Positions 26,701-34,515 of a DNA stretch of 41,278 bases are shown piece after piece (position 1 is the first letter of the stretch; each line of letters begins with the position of its first letter). The notes below the pieces were generated by a model, which saw nothing but the letters and a program-made list of their open reading frames with translations, made no database searches and had not been told where the DNA came from. The stretch covers positions 1 to 41,278 of the IMG/VR virus record IMGVR_UViG_3300011116_000429; one strand, given 5' to 3'. Source of the stretch: a virus. The position numbers were made by a program, and so were the translations under genes.

Positions 26701-27013
26701 TAAAGAAGAGCAATTTGCTTTTGACTCAAGCTGGATTCAAAAAGAAACAGAGGCAATACAGCTATCAAATTTTATGAAAACTCAATGGTCTAAACAGCAG
26801 GATGTTGTAGATATTGATATCTTTCCAAATCCCTTGCTTCAAATAGGAGATATTGTAGAGATATCTTATCCGAAAGCAAGCCTATATTCATCAGAAGATT
26901 CATCAATTCCCGCTGGATATTCTGCTGGGAAATATGTTGTATTAGATATAACTCATAGTTGGTCGGATGGGCCATCAACAAGATTGCTTTGCAGGTCGAT
27001 TTATGTCAGCTAA
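23774..27013 (+). CDS. tail hub / minor tail protein
   Basis: A 1079-residue protein starting at TAATG. The N-terminal ~230 residues are beta-rich with a jelly-roll look; residues ~230-500 (RIVSFDVKKE ... FYSTEDFSVSEFGDVSIYSL, then RRLLDSIGFTNYKFN and HIQDLCSDTQMIAVFDENDI) resemble the hub domains of gp27/gpD-type baseplate proteins, which read IxxLCxxxxxxxyFDexGxl. A further lectin-like beta region follows (about residues 600-880), and the last ~80 residues (VVDIDIFPNPLLQIGDIVEI, then VLDITHSWSDGPSTRLLCRS) match the closing strands of tail hub proteins. It probably forms the tail tip on which fibres assemble. Confidence 0.75.
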   Translation: MLSNTTALDAINKSISYSSTPYCWLEYNMNELIDGATVTASTDVSTSSGDTLPFKKLFPVKTIIDPRRPKSAGIKYFIMNNSVTQSSSVYSSSKDMTYRLYYPGDKVQYKYWVSQRASSFSVPGCLLTVSYPSAKTAYTNKITIKFETSHCKPSVWTVKITNLSGVETTISSNAAVPDSGVVDLYYNGSSWSTTEFTTPSAPVGIQTLKVEVTTINVANEYVGIIEIAAKYVKDVTDRIVSFDVKKESSNASDGITPVGSVTANSFSINLNCYDGSALIYDKTFAFNKDKINLYKNIIIKPFIKINGSSNIPYGVFYSTEDFSVSEFGDVSIYSLDGAGQLQKIIAPDILMRDYSSQAIIRRLLDSIGFTNYKFNVVAPDTSTITPTFYYTDSTKTMWQHIQDLCSDTQMIAVFDENDILQFYTREYIFSNKTSNYKFRFSAYGENQPNIISLTKSTIPSAKAIKVRYTPQLTSQYSQTADPVYESGIIKLGAAALMQTLSSTTGVGGSIITEPVTFLEDGVDNVFNQKAGYLLLNKEIIEYDAIKYQYQVLGTGVPAYQWITSDVDVAKYQGLSIPGTFKPMGEFRIKERNSFGLLPAPATHDLNLSAIKNNWTTYVYDKAAGTTTLNNSLMSLDASDSSGLKTARSMLTLNAAPSSTTAQTKYTISSTVAKIIRSGYGSFVINTSMYFPYARNSDGSATGNQICLGGLAFCLNDTNTSGYIITVEPPQSATKRDIKDRCVKVIRVSNGVAKVLPDNQQDDTQFQNIQGGKLYSIQVKCNTSVIEGTTYLTFKFMIDNTEIVAVDSSPLTITNRAGLVSGIGTVRYDYFYTSPITDDQFNTKDIYSPYKGYLGENSFLVKKFSNFVMSTSSQTEDIGYMEEFGPVAREIVKISSRITSGDNAPAIPRYPIITMNPFATIIGSNIDAFSMEAYILNNSGTYTMLSDGETKFFKVIGDSIVKSDSFEYIDPTLTAIDKEEQFAFDSSWIQKETEAIQLSNFMKTQWSKQQDVVDIDIFPNPLLQIGDIVEISYPKASLYSSEDSSIPAGYSAGKYVVLDITHSWSDGPSTRLLCRSIYVS

Positions 27014-27015
27014 AA

Positions 27016-27024
27016 TGGTAAAAT
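27016..27024 (+). promoter_or_regulatory. extended -10 for a leaderless gene
   Basis: TGGTAAAAT at 27016-27024 is identical to the element at 7453-7461. The ATG at 27031 follows 6 nt later, and no Shine-Dalgarno site is present, so a leaderless start is likely. No clear -35 is seen. Confidence 0.55.
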
Positions 27025-27030
27025 GTTGAT

Positions 27031-27405
27031 ATGGCAAAAAATCCAGTTAACCCTAAATTAAAGTTATTTGCTGACGACCCATTAACTAAGGCATTAAAAA
27101 GAGAACACTGGGACGAGATAAACCCATTTACCTATACAATATCAAGTGATCCACTAGCAGGCCTTCCACAAATAGAATATACATTTTCTGATATAGTTGG
27201 TGATGGAGATAGTTCATCGGCAGCTCCTGGAGATCCTTTATACTTAGGTGTACAAAAATTAGAAGCACCAAATTTAGAAGATATTACAGTGATTAAAGCA
27301 GAACTTTATTATGATCAAAAGAAAGTTCCTAAAATGAGATTTGTTTTTAATGTTAAAAACCATGTTGGAGAAGGCGTGGTTGGCGTTAAAGGAAAGGGGG
27401 GATAA
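27031..27405 (+). CDS. hypothetical tail-region protein
   Basis: A 124-residue protein without a ribosome binding site, starting 6 nt after a TGGTAAAAT element. It begins MAKNPVNPKLKLFADDPLTK, has an Asp/Ser/Pro-rich middle (DIVGDGDSSSAAPGDPLYLG), then strands KAELYYDQKKVPKMRFVFNV and a Gly/Val/Lys tail. It lies between hub and fibre genes and may be a small linker of the tail tip. The family is not recognised. Confidence 0.7.
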   Translation: MAKNPVNPKLKLFADDPLTKALKREHWDEINPFTYTISSDPLAGLPQIEYTFSDIVGDGDSSSAAPGDPLYLGVQKLEAPNLEDITVIKAELYYDQKKVPKMRFVFNVKNHVGEGVVGVKGKGG

Positions 27406-27406
27406 A

Positions 27407-28351
27407 ATGAATATAGTAGGAGAATATGTATTTTATGAAAATGGTAAAGAGATTTGCCGTAAGAGTAATCTATTAACAAAGTATGGCAAGAGATTTATAA
27501 CATCTTACTTGGCGGGAGCAATTTCATTTGATAATAAAGATATAGCAATAGGAATATCAGATGTTGCAGCAACAGTAAATGACAGTAGACTAGGATTTGA
27601 ATTCTATAGATCTTCTGTAAATCTTGGAAGCATAGATATACAAACAGACGCAGGCACTGGAAATTCAACATATGCAGTTGTTTATAAAACAACTATCCCA
27701 TCAGATGTAGTTGGAACAGTATACGAGATTGGTCTATTCACAACACTAACAGAAGGTAATTCAGATTATAGTGGAAGATTTATTTCAACATTCGAGAACA
27801 ATTTAAATTGGCTAGATGACTCTGGAGTTTCAGCCACAACAGTAACAACACCAGCTCCAAAAATAGGTAACACTTGGTTTAGTCTTAGTGCTAGTTCCAA
27901 CTCTACAAACAAGTACAGCCTTGCAACAGTATTTGATATTTCTGGCTACAATCAAAATGATAGCTTTACTCTTGCATTTAAACAACAAGACACAAACTTA
28001 GATTATGTATTTGTTAGGCTTTATAGTTCACTAACTGATTACTATGAAATAAGATTTGTAGGAGATTCATCAACAACTAATAAGATTAATTCTTTAGCCT
28101 TAAGCAATTTATACAGCTCAGGTTATGGAAGCGGAACGCCAGACCCAACTTCAATTATAAAAGTTTCTGTTGGGGCAAAAGCTAAGAACACTGGCGCAAC
28201 AACAGTATTGCTTGACGGATTAAGAATAAATGATGAAGATACCTTTAACACTTATTCGTCTTTAATAAGTAGATCAGTTCTTACAAGTCCAATTGTAAAG
28301 ACATACGGAAGAGAGATTGATGTTGAGTACAGAATAGGACTTACATTCTAA
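27407..28351 (+). CDS. tail protein with beta-sandwich domain
   Basis: A 314-residue protein. I use the ATG at 27407, which has AAAGGGGGG just upstream and follows the previous stop, rather than an in-frame ATG at 27341. Residues 1-130 (YVFYENGKEICRKSNLLTKY, a FITSYLAGAISF stretch, AIGISDVAATVNDSRLGFEF, then VVGTVYEIGLFT) have the pattern of the short N-terminal domains that attach phage tail fibres. Residues ~140-290 are lectin-like strands (TWFSLSASSNSTNKYSLATV, FRLYSSLTDYYEIRF-like). It probably forms part of the tail tip or a fibre base. Confidence 0.7.
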   Translation: MNIVGEYVFYENGKEICRKSNLLTKYGKRFITSYLAGAISFDNKDIAIGISDVAATVNDSRLGFEFYRSSVNLGSIDIQTDAGTGNSTYAVVYKTTIPSDVVGTVYEIGLFTTLTEGNSDYSGRFISTFENNLNWLDDSGVSATTVTTPAPKIGNTWFSLSASSNSTNKYSLATVFDISGYNQNDSFTLAFKQQDTNLDYVFVRLYSSLTDYYEIRFVGDSSTTNKINSLALSNLYSSGYGSGTPDPTSIIKVSVGAKAKNTGATTVLLDGLRINDEDTFNTYSSLISRSVLTSPIVKTYGREIDVEYRIGLTF

Positions 28352-30372
28352 TGGTGCAATTAGCTGGATCGCTAGACGGTGGAGGCGCAGGAGTTGCTAC
28401 TCCAGATTTGCAAAAAGATGGATCAGCTGCAGTTGCAGCCGCATCTATTAAGTCTAATGATTCCTATTCAATAACAATTGAAAATTTACCAGTAAAAATA
28501 TTTGGTAGTTATAATTTTGTATTTCAGTATTTATATCTTGATGATTCTCAACCTACTCCAATAGATGGACCATTTTCTGCTACATATTCAATTCCCGCAA
28601 ATGTTCCAGATTTGTCTGTTGCGCCAACTAATATAGTTGCAACTGGCGGATACAACTCTTATCAATTAAAGTGGGATATTCCTACATTTGCAAGCTACGG
28701 AGATACAGTAGTTTATGAAAGCAATAGTGCTCTATCTGCACCATCAGTAAAAGTTGTATTCATTGGAACCGCAAACCAATGTACAATTTTAACATCAGAC
28801 TCTCTTCCTAAATATGTGTACGTTGTGCATAGAGATATGTTCCTTGATGCAAATAAAAAAGGTACTCCATACGGCCCGATTACTATTCTAGAGCCAGTCT
28901 CTGTGGATACAACGGGTCCTTCTAATGTTACTTCAGTTACAGCTTCGGGTGGAGTAGAAACTGGAGGAATTTCGGGATTCAATGGATTCTTAGATATATC
29001 TTGGCCTGCAGTTACAGGTAATGGAATTCGTGGATACAGAATTAGATATAAGGCAACAGGCTCAACTAATTATTCTTATGCAGATTCTCCAGGTGTTGGA
29101 ACGGCGTACAGATTAACTGGGCTAGGAGTTGGCCTTACCTATGAAATTGCTGTGGCAACTTATGACGAATATAACAATACTTCAACATCTTATGTATCGG
29201 CAACAAATGTTGCTATTAGCGGAACACCTTTTATTGCAAGCACTGTAAATGTAACAGGATATTTTAATGCCACATCTGGCGGTGATACAGGGGCATTTAA
29301 ATTTGGATATGGTGTAGATACAGGTAAAAGAGGTCTTGTATTTAATGCAAATAACTATTGGTATATAGATTCATCACAATCAGCATCACTAAGAATCGGC
29401 GGGCCATCAACAAATTATATAGATTGGAATGGCGCAGAGCTTAAAATTAATGGAAATCTTGGAGTAGATGGCAATACAAAAATTGGTGGAAACATTCAGT
29501 TATCTACAGCAGGTGCTTCTATATATAATGGAACAATCAATTCAAACGGCAATTTAACTGGTAATGGATTTGCATTAAATTCATCAGGATTAAAAGTTGC
29601 AAGCGGATCTAATTCAGTAACACTAGATGCAGCAAATGGACAAATTACCGCAAATGCTGGAAATATAGCGGGATGGGCACTTTCTGCAAATTCTTTTTCA
29701 AATAATAATGTTACATTAGATAGCTCAGGATCAATAATTGTTGGAGCATCAAATACAAATAATACAATAAGATTATCTTCAAGTGACAATACAGCTAATG
29801 ATGGAAACATTTATAGGCTATGGGTTGGCACTCAAGTAGCAAGTTCTGCTACTCCTTTTAGAATTACAAGAGAAGGTCTCCTATACGCAACAGGAGCTGT
29901 AATAACTGGAAACTCCATATTTAGTGGAAATATTACTGCATCAGAAATTACAGGATCTATTTTTAAAACATCTATAAATGGAAACAGAATAGAGATATCA
30001 AGCGTTAACGATGATATTTCTTTTTATTCTGGAGCCCCAACAGAAACATCTCCAGGAGTAATAAATTCATTATATACTTATATATCAGGCTATACGCTAG
30101 CCTGGACTCAAATTAGTAGCCCTACGGTATCTGGACAAACTAGATCATCAAATATAACAATTGCTGGTGGAGCTGATTCTGATGTTGGAGTATTAATTAA
30201 TGGAACATCACATTCCATTAATACTGGATATTTACAAATCAAAGAAAATTATAGCGGAGTCACTGGTTCTGGATCTAGTTCTTATGTTAGAAATGTTTAT
30301 GTTAGACCAACTGGAGATGGCTCCCCTTCAACTGGCACTGGAATAAACGGCGACCTGTGGATACAGTATTAG
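28351..30372 (+). CDS. tail fibre / tail tip protein with fibronectin-type domains
   Basis: A 673-residue protein beginning at TAATG. Residues ~85-190 and ~195-300 are two FN3-like domains (APTNIVATGGYNSYQLKWDI ... ; PSNVTSVTASGG, LDISWPAVTGNGIRGYRIRY, LTYEIAVATYDEYNN). The next 150 residues are a repeating beta-helix-like stretch (LKINGNLGVDGNTKIGGNIQ, TINSNGNLTGNGFALNSSGL, LDAANGQITANAGNIAGWAL), the pattern of shaft regions in central fibre proteins such as lambda J. The C-terminus (GYLQIKENYSGVTGSG ... YVRPTGDGSPSTGTGINGDL) resembles a short terminal tip. It probably extends the tail tip toward the host. Confidence 0.75.
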   Translation: MVQLAGSLDGGGAGVATPDLQKDGSAAVAAASIKSNDSYSITIENLPVKIFGSYNFVFQYLYLDDSQPTPIDGPFSATYSIPANVPDLSVAPTNIVATGGYNSYQLKWDIPTFASYGDTVVYESNSALSAPSVKVVFIGTANQCTILTSDSLPKYVYVVHRDMFLDANKKGTPYGPITILEPVSVDTTGPSNVTSVTASGGVETGGISGFNGFLDISWPAVTGNGIRGYRIRYKATGSTNYSYADSPGVGTAYRLTGLGVGLTYEIAVATYDEYNNTSTSYVSATNVAISGTPFIASTVNVTGYFNATSGGDTGAFKFGYGVDTGKRGLVFNANNYWYIDSSQSASLRIGGPSTNYIDWNGAELKINGNLGVDGNTKIGGNIQLSTAGASIYNGTINSNGNLTGNGFALNSSGLKVASGSNSVTLDAANGQITANAGNIAGWALSANSFSNNNVTLDSSGSIIVGASNTNNTIRLSSSDNTANDGNIYRLWVGTQVASSATPFRITREGLLYATGAVITGNSIFSGNITASEITGSIFKTSINGNRIEISSVNDDISFYSGAPTETSPGVINSLYTYISGYTLAWTQISSPTVSGQTRSSNITIAGGADSDVGVLINGTSHSINTGYLQIKENYSGVTGSGSSSYVRNVYVRPTGDGSPSTGTGINGDLWIQY

Positions 30373-30380
30373 GATAAAAA

Positions 30381-33245
30381 ATGGTAATTAAAGTAAAGGC
30401 GTCCACTTGGAAAAATATAACAGGTGCTTACGTTAAAAGCAGCACATGGAGACCAGCAAAACAAATATTTGTAAAGGTTGTAAATACTTGGAAATCTGTA
30501 TTTATTTCAGACCCACCAGTTATTGGAACAAAACCTAGTTTTAGATTAGTATCATATAGCGGTACAGAGGCTGGAAGTCCACAATATTTAGACCAAGATT
30601 TATTTGGAAAAGATGGTTCATATTCAAATTATACCAGTATATCAGGAAGAAAAATTACTTATTCAGATTCATCTGACGGACTAGTTAGAAATTTACTCAC
30701 AACTGGAGATTTATTTACAGCATCTGGCGGTATAACAACATCTGATAGATTAACAGTAGATGGTAAATATTTATTTTATGAGTTAACTGTTTCTAATGGG
30801 ACAGATATTTTAGATTCTATTGAAGCAGTTTCTAATCCAGTATTGATGACTAAAAAGCAACCAGCTTTAGGATCATTTACAACAGCAGTTACTGGCCAAG
30901 CTTCTCCAAATTCTGTATTAACATTTAACTATAGCCTTGAAAATTATTATTATAATAGAATTGAGCAGGCAAATTCTAAAATTAGATGGTGGAGATCATC
31001 TGATACAACTGCATCTGGAACACTATTAAAAGAAGAAATTTTAACAAACACTGTAACGTCATCTGATTCTACTTCCTTAATTGGAAGTAGTACATATACA
31101 ATTGGCGCAAGCGCTGATAATGGATTTTATATAGTAGTAGAAATAATTGGTGTAAGCTCTTGGACAAGAAATAATGGATATGGAAGCCCATTTGAAGATT
31201 ATCAAATTACAAAAATAAGCTCTGGTCCAGTATCTGCTCCATATAGATTTCAGTTTGGAAATAATATATATGTTTCATCTAATGGTCATATCGGATTAGA
31301 TTCGGGATCAGGAAGCGTAACATCCATGTCCTCGGGAAGAAATTTATCAATATTTGTAAAAGATTTAACAATTTATTCTATTCAGGAATACTCTAATTCA
31401 AGCGTATATTATTTATATGTAAAAAGCTATTTATATAATACATCTGCTTCTTCAGTAAATGCTTTAGATTATCAAATTAAATTTTATCATGATACTAACA
31501 TAAACTATTGTGATGTATACATAGTTAGAAAAGGATCAAGCGTTGCTTCACTTTCAGATGTAGCTCCAGGATATTATGAATCTGGAAATTCTGGATATGC
31601 TGGAATGGCTGGTCCATATCTTATAGGAGCGGGAACTACATTTAGAATTTATTTTGGAGGCAGTTCTGCAACTACAAGCGGTATTTCGTGGACAGCAGTT
31701 AGTGATAATTTGTGGGATACAATACAAACTTGGACATATCCTCCAGGTGGGGATGATATTTTTATAACAGTAGCATCTGCATCTAATCAACAGGCACCAG
31801 TATTAACAGCACCAAGCATTACTTCTGTATCTTCAACAGTTGAAGGCGCTTCAGTAACAGCATACTTTAGCGGCGGATCTGGACCGTACTATCAAATATA
31901 TTGGACTTCATCTGGCCCAACTCTTCCAGTACAGTCATACACACCAGACGCAACTGGATCATCAAGCCCCATAACTGATTCAACTGGCCCAGCTACAACT
32001 GGAGTTACTTGGTATATGTATGTAAGATCAGTATCATCATTAAACGAATCAAGTGTAGGGCCATCTTCATTAGCAAGTTCCTGGAGCAGCGGTTATTCTT
32101 TTACAGTTGCATCTGCAAATCTTACTCCGCCAACTATAACCAACGTAACTGCTGGTAATTCTAGCGGGCAACCAGTAACAGTTTATTTTACAGGTGGCTC
32201 GGGCCCTTATTATCAAATATGGTGGACAGCTGGAGTTGGGGGAACTGGATATGATGAATATGGATACTCAAGCCCAATAACCGATTTGACTGGCCCCACA
32301 TCAGCCAGTACTGCTTGGTATGCTTATGTAAGATCAGTATCGTCACTAACTAATGTTGGAACAGGACCATCTACAACAATAAGTGCTTGGAGTACTGGAT
32401 ATCAATTTACTGTTACTCAGGCACCAATAATCCCAACAATCACTATGGGTTCAAATACTAATGTTGGAACTGGTGGTGCAACAATCAACTGGTCATCTAC
32501 AAATCAATCTTATGCCTATGTTGATGGAACTTATGTTGGAAATGTCAACAGCTATACGTTTACTGGAAAATCTTCCAGTACAACGTATTCGGGAACTGTA
32601 ACTGTCTATTCAACAACGGGAAATACAGCATCAGCTAATTATAGTTTTACAACAACAACTGCGTCAGTAATCCCAACAATCACTATGGGTTCAAATACTG
32701 GAGTGACCTATAATTCTGGAACAATTAACTGGACTTCTACAAATCAAGCCAGCTTTAGTTCAAATGGAACATTTAGCGGAAGCGGAACAACTGCAACTTC
32801 TATTTCAAAAACTGGGCTTTCTGCATCAACTACATATACTGGAACAGTTACAGTTACATCGTCTACTTCAAATACAGCTTCTGCAAGCTATAGTTTAACA
32901 ACTTCAGCTGCACCAGCTGCTGCTACTTTTGTAATTGGTACCGTGTCTGCTTCAAAAACCGCAACAAGACAAATAACTGGAACATGGACCAGCACAAGGT
33001 CTGGAGGAACATTTCAATGGTGGAATACAAGAATTAGAAACACAGTCTCTGGAGCAACTGCAACGCACAGTCTTTTTGTTGAAACTCCAAAATCTGACGT
33101 GTATACTTCACTTACTGGAACATCTTATAGATTTGGAGTACAAGGAGTTTCATATGACTCTAATTACTCTGTTTACGTATATACTGTAGGTACCTCAGAT
33201 ACGGGAGCATATACAGAGAACTCATCGAATATCAACCCAGCATAA
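30381..33245 (+). CDS. multi-domain Ig/FN3-like tail protein
   Basis: A 954-residue protein with AGGA overlapping the previous stop. The first 45 residues carry two W-x-x-aK-x-x-yVK repeats (STWKNITGAYVKSSTW then RPAKQIFVKVVNTWKSVF), an N-terminal attachment motif I know from many phage tail proteins. Residues ~285-470 look like a beta-sandwich (FGNNIYVSSNGHIGLDSGSG ... FYHDTNINYCDVYIVRKGSS). From residue ~475 onward at least four FN3/Ig-like units follow: two with GGSGPYYQIYWT/GGSGPYYQIWWT, then two beginning IPTITMGSNT, exactly 80 residues apart. It probably forms a flexible decoration or adhesin on the tail tip. Confidence 0.75.
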   Translation: MVIKVKASTWKNITGAYVKSSTWRPAKQIFVKVVNTWKSVFISDPPVIGTKPSFRLVSYSGTEAGSPQYLDQDLFGKDGSYSNYTSISGRKITYSDSSDGLVRNLLTTGDLFTASGGITTSDRLTVDGKYLFYELTVSNGTDILDSIEAVSNPVLMTKKQPALGSFTTAVTGQASPNSVLTFNYSLENYYYNRIEQANSKIRWWRSSDTTASGTLLKEEILTNTVTSSDSTSLIGSSTYTIGASADNGFYIVVEIIGVSSWTRNNGYGSPFEDYQITKISSGPVSAPYRFQFGNNIYVSSNGHIGLDSGSGSVTSMSSGRNLSIFVKDLTIYSIQEYSNSSVYYLYVKSYLYNTSASSVNALDYQIKFYHDTNINYCDVYIVRKGSSVASLSDVAPGYYESGNSGYAGMAGPYLIGAGTTFRIYFGGSSATTSGISWTAVSDNLWDTIQTWTYPPGGDDIFITVASASNQQAPVLTAPSITSVSSTVEGASVTAYFSGGSGPYYQIYWTSSGPTLPVQSYTPDATGSSSPITDSTGPATTGVTWYMYVRSVSSLNESSVGPSSLASSWSSGYSFTVASANLTPPTITNVTAGNSSGQPVTVYFTGGSGPYYQIWWTAGVGGTGYDEYGYSSPITDLTGPTSASTAWYAYVRSVSSLTNVGTGPSTTISAWSTGYQFTVTQAPIIPTITMGSNTNVGTGGATINWSSTNQSYAYVDGTYVGNVNSYTFTGKSSSTTYSGTVTVYSTTGNTASANYSFTTTTASVIPTITMGSNTGVTYNSGTINWTSTNQASFSSNGTFSGSGTTATSISKTGLSASTTYTGTVTVTSSTSNTASASYSLTTSAAPAAATFVIGTVSASKTATRQITGTWTSTRSGGTFQWWNTRIRNTVSGATATHSLFVETPKSDVYTSLTGTSYRFGVQGVSYDSNYSVYVYTVGTSDTGAYTENSSNINPA
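32428..32699 (+). repeat. pair of 32-bp exact direct repeats, 240 bp apart
   Basis: The 32 bases starting at TAATCCCAACAATC occur at 32428-32459 and again at 32668-32699, exactly 240 bp (80 codons) apart, at the start of two successive Ig-like modules. This indicates a recent tandem domain duplication in the tail protein gene. Confidence 0.9.
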
Positions 33246-33253
33246 GGAGAATA

Positions 33254-33517
33254 ATGTTTACCGAATCGGAAAAAGAAATAATAGGTCAAATTAAAGAAAT
33301 AGAGGACATGCAGAGATCAGCCATGATAGAAATTAATAATATATTAAAATCTATTTCAGACTTTGCAATAGAGGGTGAAGACCAAAGGCCCGATTTAAAG
33401 GCGGCAAATGATAACATGAAAGATTTAATACAAATGAGAAATCAGCTGTTTAAGCAAATAGGAGTTACCCCAGAATCAAATCTTCCAGAGGGCATAGAAA
33501 AACACTTGCTATCTTGA
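33254..33517 (+). CDS. small coiled-coil protein (unknown)
   Basis: An 87-residue protein with AAGGAG upstream. It is strongly helical and charged (ESEKEIIGQIKEIEDMQRSA, then NNILKSISDFAIEGEDQ, NDNMKDLIQMRNQLFKQIGV), with no Cys or membrane segment. It is the first of three consecutive short helical genes between large tail genes and a fibre-tip-like gene. A chaperone or fibre-trimerisation role is possible but unproven. Confidence 0.75.
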   Translation: MFTESEKEIIGQIKEIEDMQRSAMIEINNILKSISDFAIEGEDQRPDLKAANDNMKDLIQMRNQLFKQIGVTPESNLPEGIEKHLLS

Positions 33518-33533
33518 AAAATAATGATATAAT
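33506..33533 (+). promoter_or_regulatory. extended -10 promoter inside the end of the 87-residue gene
   Basis: TTGCTA (33506-33511), a 16-nt spacer ending in TGA, and TATAAT (33528-33533). It starts in the last codons of the upstream gene and would drive the block 33551-34421. The very short leader includes GGAAGGAGG, a strong ribosome binding site. Confidence 0.6.
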
Positions 33534-33550
33534 ATAGGAAGGAGGACAAA

Positions 33551-33769
33551 ATGACAACTACGCTAACAAATCAAGAAAAACTTAATATTGTTAACCAGCA
33601 TATCAAGTCTCTTGATTATGCTTTATACGGATTTGAATTAGATCTAGTTCAAGCCAATGCTGTTTCTGTACCAGATTTGGAACAAATTGCTTCAATAGAT
33701 TCAAAAATATCTGAATTAAATAGTAAAAAAGCAGCATTAGTTTTAGAAAAAAATTCTATTACTGAATAA
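33551..33769 (+). CDS. small helical protein, possible paralogue of the protein at 25-267
   Basis: A 72-residue protein with a strong GGAAGGAGG site. LTNQEKLNIVNQHIKSLDYA and the later ISELNSKKAALVLEKNS suggest two helices forming a hairpin. The opening is similar to LTDEQKRSILSQRLTQFAAE in the 80-residue protein at 25-267, and both end in a helix with an ELxxxxAxL-like pattern. No named family is recognised. The context is adjacent to a fibre-tip-like gene, as for the other copy. Confidence 0.75.
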   Translation: MTTTLTNQEKLNIVNQHIKSLDYALYGFELDLVQANAVSVPDLEQIASIDSKISELNSKKAALVLEKNSITE

Positions 33770-33784
33770 AAATAAGGATATATA

Positions 33785-33958
33785 ATGGCAGATAAAGCCG
33801 AATTAGTTATAACTGCTTTGCAGCAGCGTATTGGCGAAATTGTCTCAAACTATGAGACACAAATTGCTATATTACGTGCTGAGATAACTCAGCAAATTCA
33901 AGAAAAAGAAGAAAAAGAAAAATCTATTAAAGAATTTGAAGATTCTTTACCACTATAG
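33785..33958 (+). CDS. small coiled-coil protein of 57 residues
   Basis: ATG at 33785 with AAGGAT upstream and a stop at 33956-33958. The 57 residues run MADKAELVITALQQRIGEIV, SNYETQIAILRAEITQQIQE and KEEKEKSIKEFEDSLPL, an almost continuous heptad-like helix, so a short coiled coil. It fits exactly between its neighbours with 15 and 10 nt gaps, which supports it being real. Function unknown. Confidence 0.75.
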   Translation: MADKAELVITALQQRIGEIVSNYETQIAILRAEITQQIQEKEEKEKSIKEFEDSLPL

Positions 33959-33968
33959 GAGATAAATA

Positions 33969-34421
33969 ATGGCAATTAATAATTTACAATCTGTATCAAT
34001 TGGAGACGGTGATCCAGTAACTGCAGACATGCTGCGTAAAATTATTGAAAATATTAATGTTATAGCTAAAGGAGACTCTACAACTTCCGTTCAAGTAGTT
34101 GCTGATAAAACTGTCAATGGCGGCACTGCAGTAGTTTCAAGAGGTTTAAATACTACAGTAGGCGGAATCCAGCAGCTAGCGCTTTCTCCTACAATGAAAT
34201 CTTTTCCAGTCCCATTTGGGGTAGTCTTTGATGGAATACCAACAATTAATCTAAATATATCATTTGCAACTACTTCAACAAATGCGGCGTACACTCCATA
34301 TGTAATTGCTCCCAGCACTACTGGGTTTAGTATTTGGTGTAAAGCTGCTACGACTACAACTAAAGCATTGCCTACCGAAGCTAAGATCCACTGGACCGCA
34401 TCGGGAAATATCGCAGGTTAA
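33969..34421 (+). CDS. small fibre-tip-like protein
   Basis: A 150-residue protein with AGGAGA upstream. Residues 1-35 (INNLQSVSIGDGDPVTADML, RKIIENIN) form a start seen in phage fibre or baseplate proteins. Residues ~70-150 are a compact beta domain (MKSFPVPFGVVFDGIPTINL, NISFATTSTNAAYTPYVIAP, a TTGFSIWCKAATT stretch and EAKIHWTASG), which resembles the H-type-lectin-like tips of phage fibres that have the pattern ...PTVxVxxxxxT...TxxxFTvxw...W.A. This match is by eye and moderate. It is the last late gene before the control region. Confidence 0.6.
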   Translation: MAINNLQSVSIGDGDPVTADMLRKIIENINVIAKGDSTTSVQVVADKTVNGGTAVVSRGLNTTVGGIQQLALSPTMKSFPVPFGVVFDGIPTINLNISFATTSTNAAYTPYVIAPSTTGFSIWCKAATTTTKALPTEAKIHWTASGNIAG

Positions 34422-34433
34422 ATAAACAACCTA

Positions 34434-34461
34434 TTGACAATCTAAATCAATATGTTACAAT
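34434..34461 (+). promoter_or_regulatory. strong consensus promoter at late/early boundary
   Basis: TTGACA (34434-34439) and TACAAT (34456-34461) with a 16-nt spacer ending in TGT: a perfect -35 and a near-consensus extended -10, the best promoter in the window. Transcription should start near 34468 and run into the replication operon. Confidence 0.85.
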
Positions 34462-34472
34462 TACTGTAACAT
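34452..34472 (+). promoter_or_regulatory. palindromic operator candidate over the -10
   Basis: ATGTTACA (34452-34459) and TGTAACAT (34465-34472) are perfect 8-bp inverted arms with a 5-nt spacer. The palindrome covers the whole extended -10 and the expected start site, the ideal place for a repressor dimer to block the early promoter. As RNA only the right half would be transcribed, so it is more likely to be a DNA operator than a hairpin. Confidence 0.65.
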
Positions 34473-34474
34473 CA

Positions 34475-34498
34475 AAGTCACGTACCCGTGACTTTTTT
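34475..34498 (+). terminator. intrinsic terminator just behind the early promoter
   Basis: AAGTCACG (34475-34482) and CGTGACTT (34487-34494) with a TACC loop, followed by an unbroken run of six T (34493-34498). It can stop late transcription from upstream. Because it also lies only about 7 nt after the expected early start, it could attenuate the early operon itself. Confidence 0.85.
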
Positions 34499-34515
34499 AC
34501 ATATTAAGGTAGAAA

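Noticed and set aside
33254-33958. Holin or spanin genes among the small proteins after the tail genes
   Set aside because: None of the three has a membrane segment or lipobox; they are charged and helical.
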